Shown piece after piece: positions 36,275-48,035 of a stretch of DNA of 64,000 nt. Origin of the DNA: Pisolithus tinctorius (taxonomy: Eukaryota; Basidiomycota; Agaricomycetes; Boletales; Pisolithaceae); the NCBI GenBank assembly GCA_024663395.1, contig JANFAH010000002.1:4464001-4528000 (forward strand). Direction: 5' to 3'. The position numbers were made by a program, and so were the translations under genes. The notes under the pieces are model-generated. The model had not been told where the DNA came from. It worked only from the letters and a program-made list of their open reading frames with translations, and ran no database searches. Position 1 is the stretch's first letter, and every line of letters starts with the position of its first letter.

Positions 36275-36490
36275 GAAGCCAGCATCTCCAGAGGAAATAT
36301 GAACCCTGTGAACAAAAGCCTTTGGTCCGATTGGTTGGTCTGCTGCAGACCCTGACAGTCTCATTGGGTTGCTTGCCCACAAGGTTAGATCAATCTTCTG
36401 TCACAAACTGATTTGCCACTGTGGCTCGGCCATTAATGCTGATGTCCCATACATGCACAGTCACTCTGTGAGCTTCGCATATTTGTCCAA
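36275..36490 (-). pseudogene. Second, more decayed metallophosphoesterase 3' fragment
   Basis: Nucleotide alignment with 32222-32455 is clear (GCCTTTGGTCC then ATTGGTTG; GATGTCCCATACATG; GAGCTTCG). The minus frame now has several changes, and positions that are CG at 32.2-32.5 kb are mostly TG or CA here. It is interrupted in synteny by the solo LTR just upstream. Confidence 0.7.
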
Positions 36491-36499
36491 AACAATGTA

Positions 36500-36660
36500 T
36501 TGGCATTGCAGGTATTGCATGTATGTACATCTTTTATGTACACTTTACCCATGATGTCTGAGTCTCATTGCTTACTTTTGCAGTCAGTATTTCATCCCTA
36601 TGTTGTATGCCTGCACTTGCTATGAAGACTTGCTATTACAAAGGTATCTTATGCAGTCAG
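36500..36660 (+). repeat. Copy C of the dispersed repeat, truncated and CpG-poor
   Basis: Matches the first half of 29185-29470 (TTGCATGTATG, AGTATTTCATCCCTATGT, GCTATGAAGACTTGCTATTA, AAGGTATCTTATGCAG) and then diverges abruptly after GTATCTTATGCAG. CG dinucleotides of the other copies are lost. Confidence 0.7.
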
Positions 36661-36842
36661 CATTTCCTGAGTTAGCAATATATATGGATTCAGATGCACT
36701 GAAGGATACTGCTGAGCAGTCCAAAAACATTCTGGAAACCCACAAGTTAGAATGACACACTGAGAAGCACAGGAAGACTTCTCACAGGAAGGGTTAATGC
36801 CACTTATTAGTTCTTGCTGGCACATAGTGTAGTCACACTTAG
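36661..36842. other. Spacer between repeat C and the GGCCTG array
   Basis: AT-rich and CpG-free. A short Cys-containing frame on the minus strand has no domain. Nothing further recognised. Confidence 0.3.
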
Positions 36843-37265
36843 TCACAACACATGGGCAGCCTGTGCACCAAAACACCAACACTTATATAGACCCCAAGAC
36901 AGGCCTGCCTAAATAGATCAGTACACATGGATAGGCCTGAGGGACTAAAGTGAGAGCAACATATGTATGGGCCTGTAAGTGCATTACCACAACATATGGG
37001 AGGGCCTGTGGTGGGTAAGGATGTTGAAACATTTAGACAGGCCCATGACCAATTAAGAATACTGAGCTGTTGTAAGACATGGATGGGCCTGTCCTGGTAG
37101 GTTACACCCCTGTTGCAACATCAAGGCTGGCCTGCCTATCATAACATGGAGAGGGTCACAACATAAGGATGGGCCCATTTATGATTAGAATACAAAGTTG
37201 GCAACATATGGACAGGCCTGGGAGGAATATCATTTATGGTGTCACAACATATAAACAGGCCTGTT
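36843..37265 (+). repeat. Degenerate array of about 11-12 copies of AACATATGGACAGGCCTG-like motif
   Basis: At intervals of roughly 30-45 bp the same motif recurs: CACAACACATGGGCAGCCTG (36843), AGACAGGCCTG (36898), ACATGGATAGGCCTG (36928), CAACATATGTATGGGCCTG (36958), CAACATATGGGAGGGCCTG (36992), AACATTTAGACAGGCCC (37028), GACATGGATGGGCCTG (37076), CAACATCAAGGCTGGCCTG, CAACATAAGGATGGGCCC, CAACATATGGACAGGCCTG (37203), and CAACATATAAACAGGCCTG (37245). Spacers share no sequence and the period is not a multiple of three, so it is not coding. It resembles the subterminal protein-binding repeats of large DNA transposons, or a decayed minisatellite. Confidence 0.7.
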
Positions 37266-37551
37266 CATAATAAGCCATACATGCAATTTGTTGCCCTGTG
37301 TGACAACTGCATGGACTGTCAACAGATCCAACAGACAAACAGATGTCACAGCAAAGTGACTGTGAAAAGATATGTCATTTATGTACATAGTTTGTACACA
37401 GACTGGGAAGTTCACTTGCAGTTGCACACAGTAAGCACACAGACAGATTAATTCAGACATAACAGTAGGACAAAGGGTATAGCAGGACCAGACCTCTATC
37501 TACATGATCAGGTGCCTTTCTAGCTCTCTTGCCCACCATGAATTATTTGCT

Positions 37552-39729
37552 TCACCTCCTCATGCTGTCCAGTGTCCAGTGATTAGAGATCGGTACATCC
37601 AAGCCAGAACATTTAAAATGCTTGCCTTCGATGTCCAACTCAGCCTTGATGTCAGAGGACACTGTGATCAATGCCTGGTCATCAATCACATCACATTTGC
37701 CTGCTGCTGATGCACTGTAAGGTACCTGGGCTTGCCTAGAATGGATGGTAGCACTGCAGTATTCCTTAGCCCCACTGATGATTTGGTCAAATTTTTGGTC
37801 TCCTGCTTTCATGATCAATCATGTGTACAATGAAGTCTTTGTGCCCCATCCAATGTCAGAGAAGCTTGCCTCAGACCACTTGGTGGGCACCTCTTTAGCT
37901 CCAGTAGAATACAACATTAATGCCTGCTTGACCTGTAATGATTGCAGCTCAGACATTCACCTGAATAATGCCACATACTGATGTGACAGCTAAGACCAGC
38001 ATGCCCCTTGGCATTTCATAGTCAATTAACTTGTGATAAGTCTTGTTGTCAACCACTAAAATATCCCTGATGTGGGATGCAAAGGTCTGCAGAACAAGTG
38101 GTGACAGAAATGACTTGGAGACCTAAACAATTTTATAACAGACTTTGATCTGTAAACAGATACTTGAATGGGAATTACACTATACTCATTCCCTCCCATG
38201 CTACCATACATGAATGGGAGGCTTGGACTGAGTGCAAAGTTGACATATGCCTTCCATTCCTCAGGATTTTCATATTTCAGGTCTGAAGCCCACAGTGCCT
38301 TGACAGCTTCAATCCCTGCTTTGCTGATGTGTGCATGCCACTCATAAGTCTTTTGCATGCACTAGCCAAGATCATTAGTAATGCCATCAATGTCAAGTGA
38401 AAGTCCTTACCAGATGATAGACATGATCATCCTCATCAAACCAGTGTGGCCAATCTAACATGACCTTATCCCATAGTTCCTGCAATTTGTCAATGAAGTG
38501 ATCAGGTACCATCCAGGGATTCTCCAATGCCCCACAATAGAGATGGAGCAAAGGAACCAAAAGCTTTGTAAATTGGGCAGCAGGTCCCTTTGGCAAGTTT
38601 TGATGACTAGGTTGATTCTTTGTAGCTGTTGCATTTGTGATAGGAGTGCTGTGCTGTAAGCACTGTTGAGGAGCATTAGCAATGATCTTGGTAACAGTGA
38701 GGGGACCCTTAAAATGCATTAGTGTCTGTATAGAAATTAGGGATATTGTAACTACTTACCATGGTATTCTGTGCCCCAGCAGGTTTCCATTTCTTCTCTT
38801 GCTTGTCAGGGAGGCCACTGAATTTATCTGTCACACTGCCATTGACCTGGTTGCCTCTATGAGTAATGTGCTCACCAGTTTGAGACTCTATGTAATGTTC
38901 ATGCTGGGCAGAGTCCACAGTTTTTCCTTCCTTGTGAGAGTGTGAGAGGCCAGATGGGTGGTTGCATTTCTTCTTCTTCTGCAGTGGCCCTGAGCTGCAA
39001 ATAACTCTAAAAGATAAACAAATATGTTAGTTCAAATAGCTAGGTTATAAAAACATACTTACACTCCATTACATTTGAGCTTGCACTTGCCTGTAGCTGT
39101 GATGACAGAAGGCTGGGAGGGAGCAGCCTTGGCCCCCAGTTTGGCCTTGGTAGTAGTGTGGGCAGCTTCAATGAGGTGGCATGTGATCTTGGCTGGCTTC
39201 CCATGTATTCCCATGGTCTCTTCATCCTCACTCCCCTCTGTGGTGACATCAGGATTGGTGTGGTAGTCATCTTCACCATGGATCGACTCAGATCCAGTCT
39301 CAGATCCTTACAAGCCAGGTAAGCATCATTTCCCCTATGTATTGGAGTACTTATACCTTTGGCAGTTTCAACTTCTTGGGCCTCACCATCATCCTCATGA
39401 CCTGGGGCATGCTGTGAGGTCTGTGTGCTTGAGATAGCATCATTGGGTGCAGTCTTCAACATTGGCTGTGACTTCAATGGCCTATTCACTGCTGATTTTG
39501 GATTTTGAAAGTTCATATGTCATGTTTTCATCTGTTCATGTAGCTGATCTTTGATTTCAGCCACTTGATGAATATTTGCCTGCTGCTGGAGTCTAGCTGC
39601 TGACACATTTTGTGTGGCATGCTCTTCTTGGATGACCTGGCTGTTTCACCTTGGGACAGGGAGGTCAGGCACTCCAGGGTGTTGGTCTTTGTTTTTTGCA
39701 CAGGTGGTGATGTGGTTTGGCATGACAAG
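37552..39729 (-). pseudogene. Decayed gene of unknown family found near mushroom transposons
   Basis: Minus-strand coding traces in order: HVYHLVRTF preceded by GALENPWMVPDHFIDKLQEL and MLDWPHWFDEDD (about 38450-38400); GIEAVKALWASDLKYENPEE and ALSPSLPFMYGSMGG (about 38300-38200); YHKLIDYEMPRGMLVLAVTS (about 38020); HQVV (about 37890); KFDQIISGAKEYCSATIHSR (about 37780). The upstream part (39516-39000) is charged and of low complexity. TGA/TAG codons interrupt the frame where Trp or Arg would be expected, so it is dead. I recall such sequences as abundant hypothetical proteins of Agaricomycetes but cannot name the family. The GGCCTG array lies just past its 3' end. Confidence 0.5.
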
Positions 39730-40325
39730 GTAGTGGGTTAGGCAGGGACCTCTTACCATCTGGTCAGTCTTTTAACCTATCCCTTTTTTTGTAGGATGCT
39801 AACATTATGGTTTCCACTGATTGCATTTTATTTTTATTTTTAAATAGAATGCAGAGGGCCCTGGATGCATTGCTGTACTGACAAGTGTAGCAACACATTA
39901 CTGCTGTCAAACTATGTCAGGCACCAATTGGCTTTGATGGGTCTATCCTCCTTCAAAAATCTGCTGTCAAACCTGGCATAATTACTGCAGGGTGATGTAT
40001 CAGGTCCATCCCCCATCTCGCACTAGTTTCACTTCTGCTTCATGTCCCCAGCAGGGCAATTCCCTGTGCATCCCTACTGTCCAAAAGTTTTCATCTGTAC
40101 TCTCCCACTTTGCAACAAAGCTTGTAGGACCAAGGGTGGGCTGAAACAACATGCTTGCCTACACCAACAACATGGTATTCATCAAGTGCCTGTACTGGAA
40201 CCACCAGAATGACATGGTTCCATGGCTGGTGACTTGGGAGGCTATGGCTCTGAATTTTTGGGTGCTGAGCTCCCTGATCAATGCAATCAGTGCATTCAAT
40301 TTCCATCCTGTTCTAGATGGTATGT
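39730..40325. other. Spacer before LTR copy A
   Basis: AT-rich, almost without CpG. An open frame at 40151-40375 (plus) enters the LTR and has no domain. Probably remnant of the sequence into which the LTR inserted. Confidence 0.35.
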
Positions 40326-41960
40326 TGTCACACACCAAAGGTGTTGTGGACATGGTTACAGCTGACTCTGCCTAACTCATCAACAAGTTGCATGCAATGC
40401 CCATGCATGCAGATGAAGACTAAGGGCCTCATGCATAGAAAGACTGCTGGATGTGAGCAGTCATCCTTCACACAAGAATGAGTCATCAGTGCTAAAGAGA
40501 AAAGAGGATGTGAGTTAAGTGCATGTTAAAGGTTTTTAGCACCTGTGTATGGCATTCTGGCTTTCATCATATCTCCACCATTTCCAAAGATATTGACTCC
40601 ATTCTCACACTTGCTTAAAGTGCTCAGCCATGTGATTCTGCCTTCCAAATTTGGAGCGGACCTCACACCCTACACATTTCTACAGCACTCCATCCATCAG
40701 ATGCTCATTTTGCTAAGTCCATCAATAATGGCCACCTCTTCATTGATCATCTTGCTTGTCTCATTTGCCAGAGACAGTAGCTACATATATCTGCCAGGTG
40801 TCCCCACCAGCTTCCATCCTGAAGCCCCCTGGTTCATCCCATCATTGTCAGCCCTGTCTTATCCCATGCAGCTTGGTCAGCATGTTCTCCTTGTCAGTAT
40901 GACTTCCAGAAGGACATTCTTTGGTCATCTCAGGTCTGTCACTCAGTTAGAAGGGTCTTATGTGGTCATTTTGGTCTCCCCTCTTGATGAAGCATATGGA
41001 TCGTTCCTCCCTGCTCCCTGCACTGTCTTTGTTCCAATCTCATCCATCATTCTTCCCACATTGTGACAGCTGCAGCATAATCTACTGTTCTCCAGCCTCC
41101 CTGATTGCATTCATGATGAGTATGACATGGATCTTGCCTTCTTACTGCAAGATTCAGCAGAGGATGTCTCCCCTTCTCCTCCTCCATCAGAGCCCCATTC
41201 ATGAAGCATTTGTTAACTTTGCTGAGAGGACAAAAGGGTGGGAGATGCAATTGCATATGCTCCCATTGCCCCACAGACCCCCAACACCCTAGCCCCCTTT
41301 GATGCCTGACTCATGCCCTTCAATTCTGGAATTAATACTTCCCTATCTGGAAACACTGTCCATCTGTCATGCCATCTTTGGATCTAGAGATGTCTCCACC
41401 AAGATCTGACTTGCATCACCACCCCCTGATGTGATATCAGTGTGCTTACTCAGTTTCTGACTTTATTTGACTCATTCTGTGATATTTTGACTATCCTTGA
41501 CTCATTCATTGCCAATACTTACCAATCTTCTTTGCTTGCTTACTTTTTATTTCTTGCTTACTCATCATGATTACTCAGTCCTTACTCATTACTTACCAAG
41601 TGTTTGTGCCTTGTTTGTCACAAGCTGTGCTCCCCCCTCAGTATATAAACCCCCATGTACTTAGCTACACCCCAAGTAATCACAAGCAATCAACAAGCAA
41701 TCAGAAGCAATAGAAGTCACTCAGCAGTCAGTTCAGCTCAGCATATCTCATCATCAACAGTTGAGGCTCATTCAGAAGAGTCTATCTGTCATCATCCATA
41801 TACTTGGTAGTTGAGGCTCATTTGGAAGGGTCTATCTACCACCATCCATCATCTGCAGTCTTATCCACACTTAGTCAGCACTCTTGCTTAGTCATTCCTC
41901 CACTCCTGCATAACTTGTCATCAACTTGTGCCAGGAGCACATTGTAGGAAAAGTCCAAGT
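40326..41960 (+). mobile_element. Truncated copy A of the 1.85-kb LTR
   Basis: Begins TGTCACACACCAAAGGTG and matches the reverse complement of 44165-46010 and 46065-47908 until about 41960, where homology stops short of the last 200-250 bp. It carries the same internal open frame (40545-41066) with HSIHQML, GVPTSFHPEAPWFIPSLSA, PMQLGQHVLLVSMTSRRTFF and SPLDEAYGSFLPAPC, and a promoter-like GTATATAAACCCCCATG near 41641. This copy lies in the same CpG-depleted domain. Confidence 0.75.
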
Positions 41961-42208
41961 AGCTGTATAATATGAGCTAGATGGCTTAGATAACAACAAT
42001 AAAAATGAAGGGAATGAATAGCTTGTCCCAAGGGATTCTGGACTGCTGAGACTAGAAGGTGAGACCCAGCACTTTGTAGCAGTAGTGATTCATGACATGC
42101 ATGGCATGGTCCATGGAATAGTACTGGCAATGCAAGTAGTGTGAGTGGTATACATAGTTTGTGCATGGTGGTATGTGAGACGTGCAGTGTAGACAAATGT
42201 CATAGCCA
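41961..42208. other. Short spacer before the Gypsy LTR
   Basis: AT-rich, CpG-poor, no gene or repeat recognised. Confidence 0.3.
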
Positions 42209-42721
42209 TGTCTCGACCCTGGCCGGACTCAGCCTTGCACTCACTTAGTCCAGCCTCAGCCTCACCAAACCTGTGTCCCCAGATGTCCTAGCATGGTGGA
42301 CACTGCTTTGCAGTGTCTGTCATTTTGGTTAAGTCCTGCCCAGCCCTGTCCCCAGTCCACCCGTCCTGGTCTCCATCGTCTTTGTCATATATTACTAATA
42401 CCTGTCTTACCAATCACCTTAGCAATCTTTGTGAGACTGGCATTACTGGTCTCTGTACAATAGTTACTTCTAGTATATAAGCTTGTAGATACTCGGTCTG
42501 TAGACCTCAGTCTGAAATCAACTAAGTATACTCTGATAACCCTGTCTCAGCCTCAGACTCAGACTGAGACCCACACAAGGGAATAGCGCTGTATCCTCAG
42601 TCGCTAAGTCCAAACAGTCCAACCATCTGTATCCTCAACTCACTCCTGATCCTGACCCCCTTGGCCTTGCATCCACTTTGGTCTCCAGTCTGGCCTCAAC
42701 CCAGACATCCCATACTTGACA
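42209..42721 (+). mobile_element. 5' LTR of a Gypsy-type element (element 1)
   Basis: A 513-bp LTR with TG...CA ends (TGTCTCGACCC ... ATACTTGACA). The same sequence occurs as a solo LTR, inverted, at 35749-36262. It contains a TATA-like TAGTATATAAGC at about 42474. A gag reading frame starts 39 bp downstream, so this is the 5' LTR. No 3' partner lies in the window. Confidence 0.85.
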
Positions 42722-42759
42722 GTATTTCAGACTTGCCACTTGTGTGGGTCTAATACATC

Positions 42760-44133
42760 ATGGCAACCAAGACTCGCTTTCAACCTCCCCGTGGCCATTC
42801 TGCCACAAACCCCAACTCTGCCTCAGCCAGTGGGGCTCACTGCAAGACAGCACTAGCTGCCTTGGGCACCACTAGGCACTCTCCAGATCCCATCAGTCCT
42901 TTCAGGGGCTTTTCAGTCTGGACATCCAATACCCCCACTCCATGTCATCCCACTGCTCCCATCCCTGAGGGTGACCCCAGCGATGATGGGCCGGGCGACA
43001 ATGATAATAACAACCCTGATGAGGATGACCCCAGTAATGATCCTGATGATAATGGTCCCAATGATGATCTGGCAGATGAACTGGACTTCCCAGATCCGGA
43101 CACTGAGCCCACCATTATGGTCTTGGACAACCTCACATCAGCCATCAAACTGTTGGCTCATAACACCCATACTAGTCCTGAGTCCTCAAGCAGGACCAAG
43201 CTGTGTGAGCCTGACACCTTTGATGGCACTGACCCAAAGAAACTTCGCACTTTCTTCATCCAGTGCAAACTCAATTTCCAAGACTGTCCCCAGGCTTTCA
43301 GGACCGACCGCACCAAAGTCATCTTCACCCAGTTGTACCTCAAAGGTATGGCTCTCGAGTGGTTTGAGCCAGACTTGCTCAGGCTCAATGACCCCAATGA
43401 CCAGCCTCTCTGGATGGACTCCTGGAGGGAGTTTGTCCTAGAGTTGCAAACCACCTTTGGCCCCCACGACCCGGTCGCTGATGCCGAGAGTCAGCTTGAC
43501 CATCTACATATGAAGGAAAGTCAGCACATCAACAAGTACATAGTTGACTTTAATCGGCTTGCCTTGCAAGTCCAAGACTATGGAGATGGTGCGCTGTGCC
43601 ATCATTTCTATTCCAGTCTCCCAGACTGAATCAAGGATGAGGTCTGTCAGGTTGGCAAGCCCCAGACACTTCATGAGCTCCACCACCTCACCCAAGAAAT
43701 AGATGCATGCTATTGGGAGTGCAAGGAAGAAGTCCAGCAGATGAGTAAGCACCAAGGCTCATCCAACTCTAGTAACAACAAGTCCAGCCACTCCGGCAAC
43801 AACAACCAGCCCAAGACCAGTCAAGATAAATCCAAGACCAGCAGCAACAACAACACTGGATCTTTCCCCAAGCCGGCTTCATCGAAGCTGGGCAACAATA
43901 ATAATAGCAACTCATCTAAGCCCGAGCCTAGCAAACTTGGGAAGGATGGGAAGCTCACCCCAGAAGAATGCAAGTGTCATATAGAGGGCAATCTCTGCAT
44001 GTTCTGCAGAGGCCCTGGTCACTTTGCTGAGAAGTGTCCCAAGAAAGCCAGAAAGGCCAAGGCTCATGCCACAGCCACCACTGAGGCTGCACTGGCCTCA
44101 GGCTTGGGTACTACCCCTGAGACAAAAAAATAG
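42760..44133 (+). pseudogene. Gag of Gypsy element 1, broken by one stop and cut by an LTR insertion
   Basis: Capsid/nucleocapsid precursor. From the ATG at 42760: an acidic Asp/Asn/Pro-rich segment, then the retrotransposon gag domain (FDGTDPKKLRTFFIQCKLNF, FTQLYLKGMALEWFEPDLL, FVLELQTTFGPHDPVADAES, KYIVDFNRLALQVQDYG). A TGA at 43627 follows LPD and replaces a CGA-type codon; the same frame then continues (IKDEVCQVGKPQTLHELHHL), with a low-complexity Asn/Ser/Lys stretch and the zinc knuckle CMFCRGPGHFAEKC. A TAG at 44131 follows PETKK. Thirty bases later the element is split by the 1.85-kb LTR. No protease or polymerase of this element remains nearby. Confidence 0.8.
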
Positions 44134-44164
44134 GTAGCAGCTCCCAGGACTCTGCACAATCCGG

Positions 44165-46010
44165 TGTGAGTCAAAGTGTGGAAAGCTGGTGTAAACCAAA
44201 CAAATCCAACACAAAAGACAAATAAGAGCGAGTGGTGGTTTGCCTCCACAGAACCTGGAGTGCAGAAAACCTTAATGTGTGTGGGGGGGGCTTCAAGTAG
44301 AGGGCTCCTGGCGCAAGTTGTTGACAAGTTACGCAGGAGAGGATGAATGAATGCTGATTGAGAAGGGGATGCTGAACAGAGCAGGGGTGTTCAGCCGAAA
44401 GGACTTGGGAGTAATGGACTTTTGATAGAATATGCTGCTGGTGCAAGTCGATGATGAGTTATGCAGGAGTGGAGGGATGACTAAGACTGCTGACTAAGAG
44501 AAAGCTTCAGATGATGAAGGATGGCAGATAGACTCTTCCGAATGAGCCTCAACTACCAAGTATACAAATGATGACAGATAGACCCCTTCATGGAGCCTCA
44601 ACTGTCAATGATGAGATAGGCACTGGACTGACTGCTGAGTGACTTCTTCTGAGTTGCTTCTTTGTAGCTAAGTACATGGGGGTTTATATACTATGGGGGG
44701 AGCGCAGCTTGTGACAAACAAGGCACAAACACTTGGTAAGTAATGAGTAAGGACTGAGTAATCATGATGAGTAAGCAAGAAATGAAAAGTAAGCAAGCAA
44801 AGAAGATTGATAAGTATTGGCAATGAATGAGTCAAGGATAGTCAAAATATCACAGAATGAGTCAAATAGAGTCAGAAACTGAGTAAGCGCACTGATATCA
44901 CATTAGGGGGTGGCGATGCAAGTCAGATCTCGGCGGAGACATCTCTAGATCCAAAGATGGCATGACAGATGGATGATGTTTCCAGATAGGGAAGTATTAA
45001 TTCCAGAATTGAAGGGCATGAGTCAGGCATCAAAGGGGGCTAGGGCATTGGGGGTCTGTGGGGCAATGGGAGCATATGCAATTGCGTCTCCCACCCTTCC
45101 ATCCTCTCAGCGAAGTTAACAAAAACTTCATGGACAGGGTTCTGATGGAGCAGGAGGAGAAGGGGGGACATCTTCTGCTGGATCTTGCAGTAGGAAGGCA
45201 AGACGCATGTCATACTTGTCATGAATGTGATCAGGGAGGCTGGAGGACAGTAGATTATACTGCAGCTGTCACAATGTGGGAAGAACAATGGACAAGATTG
45301 GAATAAAGACAGTGCAGGGAGCAGGGAGGAACGATCCATATGCTTCATCAAGAGGGGAGACTGAAACGACCATGTAAGACCTTTCTAACCAAGTGACAGA
45401 CCTGAGGCGACCAAAGAATGTCCTTCTGGAAGTCATACTGACAAGGAGAACACACTGACCAAGCTGCATGGGATGGGATGGGGCTGACAATGATGGGATG
45501 AACCAGGGGGCTTCAGGATGGAAGCTGGTGGGAACACCTGGCAGATATATGTAGCCATTGTCTCTGGCAAATGAGACAAGTGAGATGGTCGATGAAGAGG
45601 TGGCCATGATTGATGGACTTTGTGAAATGAGCATCTGATGGATGGAGTGCTGTAGAAACGTGTAGGGTGCGAGGATCCTCTCCAAATTTGGAAGGAAGAA
45701 TCGTGGGGCTGAGCACTTTAAGCGAGTATGTGAACCGAGTTGATATCTTTGGAAATGGTGGAGATACAACAAAAACCGGAATGCTGTACATGGGCACTAA
45801 AAACTTTTAATGTGTGCTTAACTTGCTTCCTCTTTTCTCTTTAGCACTGATGACTTGATCTTGTGTGAAGGATGACTGTTCACGTCCAACAATCTTTCTA
45901 CACATGAGGCCTTTAGTCTTCATCTGCATGCATGGGCATTGCACACAACTCGTCAACGAGTTAGGCAGAGTCAGCTGTAACCATGTCCACAACACCTTTG
46001 GTGTGTGACA
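44165..46010 (-). mobile_element. Copy B of the 1.85-kb LTR, a solo LTR inside Gypsy element 1
   Basis: Plus-strand ends are TGTGAGTCAAAG and GGTGTGTGACA (TG...CA either way); length 1846 bp. CCGG flanks it on both sides, a 4-bp target duplication, and joining the flanks resumes the Gypsy sequence. It is nearly identical to copy C. The minus strand carries the open frame at 45772-45269 (PYTFLQHSIHQML ... GVPTSFHPEAPWFIPSLSAP ... SPLDEAYGSFLPAPCTVF) and, downstream, a TATATAAACCCCCATG promoter-like element. Orientation (TATA and ORF) is minus. Confidence 0.8.
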
Positions 46011-46064
46011 CCGGGAGCTGTGTTGACTCCAGTTGTGCAAACTTGGAGGCTCATCTCAACACAT
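46011..46064 (+). pseudogene. 54-bp remnant of Gypsy element 1 between two LTR copies
   Basis: CCGGGAGCTGTGTTGACTCC and the following bases continue element 1 beyond the LTR B insertion. The frame gives GSCVDSS, in the position and composition expected for the start of the aspartic protease region, but it is too short to prove. It ends where LTR copy C begins. Confidence 0.5.
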
Positions 46065-47908
46065 TGTGAGTCAAAGTGTGGAATGCTGGTGAAAACCAAA
46101 CAAATCCAACACAAAAGACAAATAAGAGCGAGTGGTGGTTTGCCTCCACAGAACCTGGAGTGCAGAGAAACCTAAATGTGTGGGGGGGACTTCAAGTAGA
46201 GGGCTCCTGGCACAAGTCATCGTCGAGTTATGCAGGAGTAGATAAGCAAGTGATGACTAGATGGGGGATGCTGAATAGAGTGAAGGTATTCAGCCAAAAG
46301 TACTCTGGTGTGATGATCTTTTGGATGTGCTCCTGGTGCAAGTCGATGACAAGTTATGCAGGAGTGGATGGATGACTAAGCAGGTGAGCTGACAGAGCAC
46401 AGATGATACTTCAGATGAATGAATGAAGGTAGATAGACCCTTGATGGAGCCTCAACTACCAATGATATGAATGAAGACAGATAGACTCTCCCGAATGAGC
46501 CTCAACTGTCGACAACGAGATAGGCACTGAACTGACTGCTGGACTGCTTCTGAATTGGTTCTTTGTAGCTAAGTACATGGGGGTTTATATACTGTGGGGG
46601 GAGCACAGCTTGTGACAAACAAGGCACAAACACTTGGTAAGTAATGAGTAAGGACTGAGTAATCATGATGAGTAAGCAAGAAATGAAAAGTAAGCAAGCA
46701 AAGAAGATTGGTAAGTATTGGCAATGAATGAGTCAAGGATAGTCAAAATATCACAGAATGAGTCAAACAGAGTCAGAAACTGAGTAAGCGCACTGATATC
46801 ACATTAGGGGGTGGTGATGCAAGTCAGATCTTGGCAGAGACATCTCTAGATCCAAAGATGGCATGACAGATGGATGGTGTTTCCAGACAGGGAAGTATTA
46901 ATTCCAGAATTGAAGGGCATGAGTCAGGTGTCAAAGGGGGCTAGGGCATTGGGGGTCTGTAGGGCAATGGGAGCATACATGATTGTGTCTCCCACCCTTC
47001 CATCCTCTCAGCGAAGTTAACAAAAACTTCATGGATGGGGCTCTGATGGAGGAGGAGAAGGAGGGACATCTTCTGCTGGATCTTGCAGTAGGAAGGCAAG
47101 ATGCATGTCATACTCATCATGGATGCGATCAGGGAGGCTGGAGGACAGTAGATTATACTGCAGCTGTCGCAATGTGGGAAGAATGATGGACAAGATTGGA
47201 ATAAAGATGGTGCAGGGAGCAGGGAGGAATGATCCATATGCTTCATCAAGAGGGGAGACTGAAACAACCACATAAGACCTTTCTAACCGAGTGACAGACC
47301 TGAGGTGACCAAAGAACATCCTTCTGGAAGTCATACTGACAAGGAGAACATGCTGACCAAGCTGCATGGGATGGGATGGGGCTGACAATGATGGGATGAA
47401 CCAGGGGGCTTCAGGATGGAAGCTGGTGGGAACACCTGGCAGATATACATAGCCATTGTCTCTGGCAAATGAGACAAGTGAGATGACTGATGAAGAGGCG
47501 GCCATGATTGATGGACCTTGCAAAATGAGCATCTGATGGATGGAGTGCTGTAGAAATGTGTAGGGTGCAAGGATCCTCTCCAAATTTGGAAGGAAGAATC
47601 GTGGGGCTGAGCACTTTAAGCGAGTATGCGAACTGAGTTGATATCTTTGGAAATGGCAGAGATACAACGAAAACCAGAATGCTGTACACAGGCACTAAAA
47701 ACTTTTAATGCGCGCTTAACTCGCTTCCTCTTTTCTCTTTAGCACTGATGACTCGATCTTGTGTGAAGGATGACTGTTCATGTCCAACAGTCTTTCTACA
47801 CATGAGGCCTTTAGTCTTCATCTGCATGCATGGGCATTGCGTGCAACTCGTTGACAAGTTAGGCAGAGTCAGCTGTAACCATGTCCACAACACCTTTGGT
47901 GTGTGACA
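46065..47908 (-). mobile_element. Copy C of the 1.85-kb LTR, 3' LTR of Gypsy element 2
   Basis: 1844 bp, same ends as copy B and the same orientation. It directly follows the 3' end of the minus-strand pol at 48036, as expected for a 3' LTR in minus orientation. The internal open frame is longest here (47667-47029, about 212 codons), extending through LLSSSLPDRIHDEYDMHLAF and DPAEDVPPSPPPSEPHP. No second LTR of this family is seen above 51.5 kb, so element 2 is 5'-truncated. Confidence 0.8.
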
Positions 47909-48035
47909 TCCACTGGCAAGAAGAAATGCAATCGTCCCCAATTGTGACCAATGCAGGGAACCCAGGGGAAACAAAAAGAAAAATGAAGGAAGGAATGACA
48001 GGCAATCAGTATTGTAGGAAATGAAAAAAGAAAAA

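Noticed and set aside
36843..37265. CRISPR-like array
   Set aside because: Repeats are degenerate and spacers irregular, no cas genes are present, and the DNA is eukaryotic.
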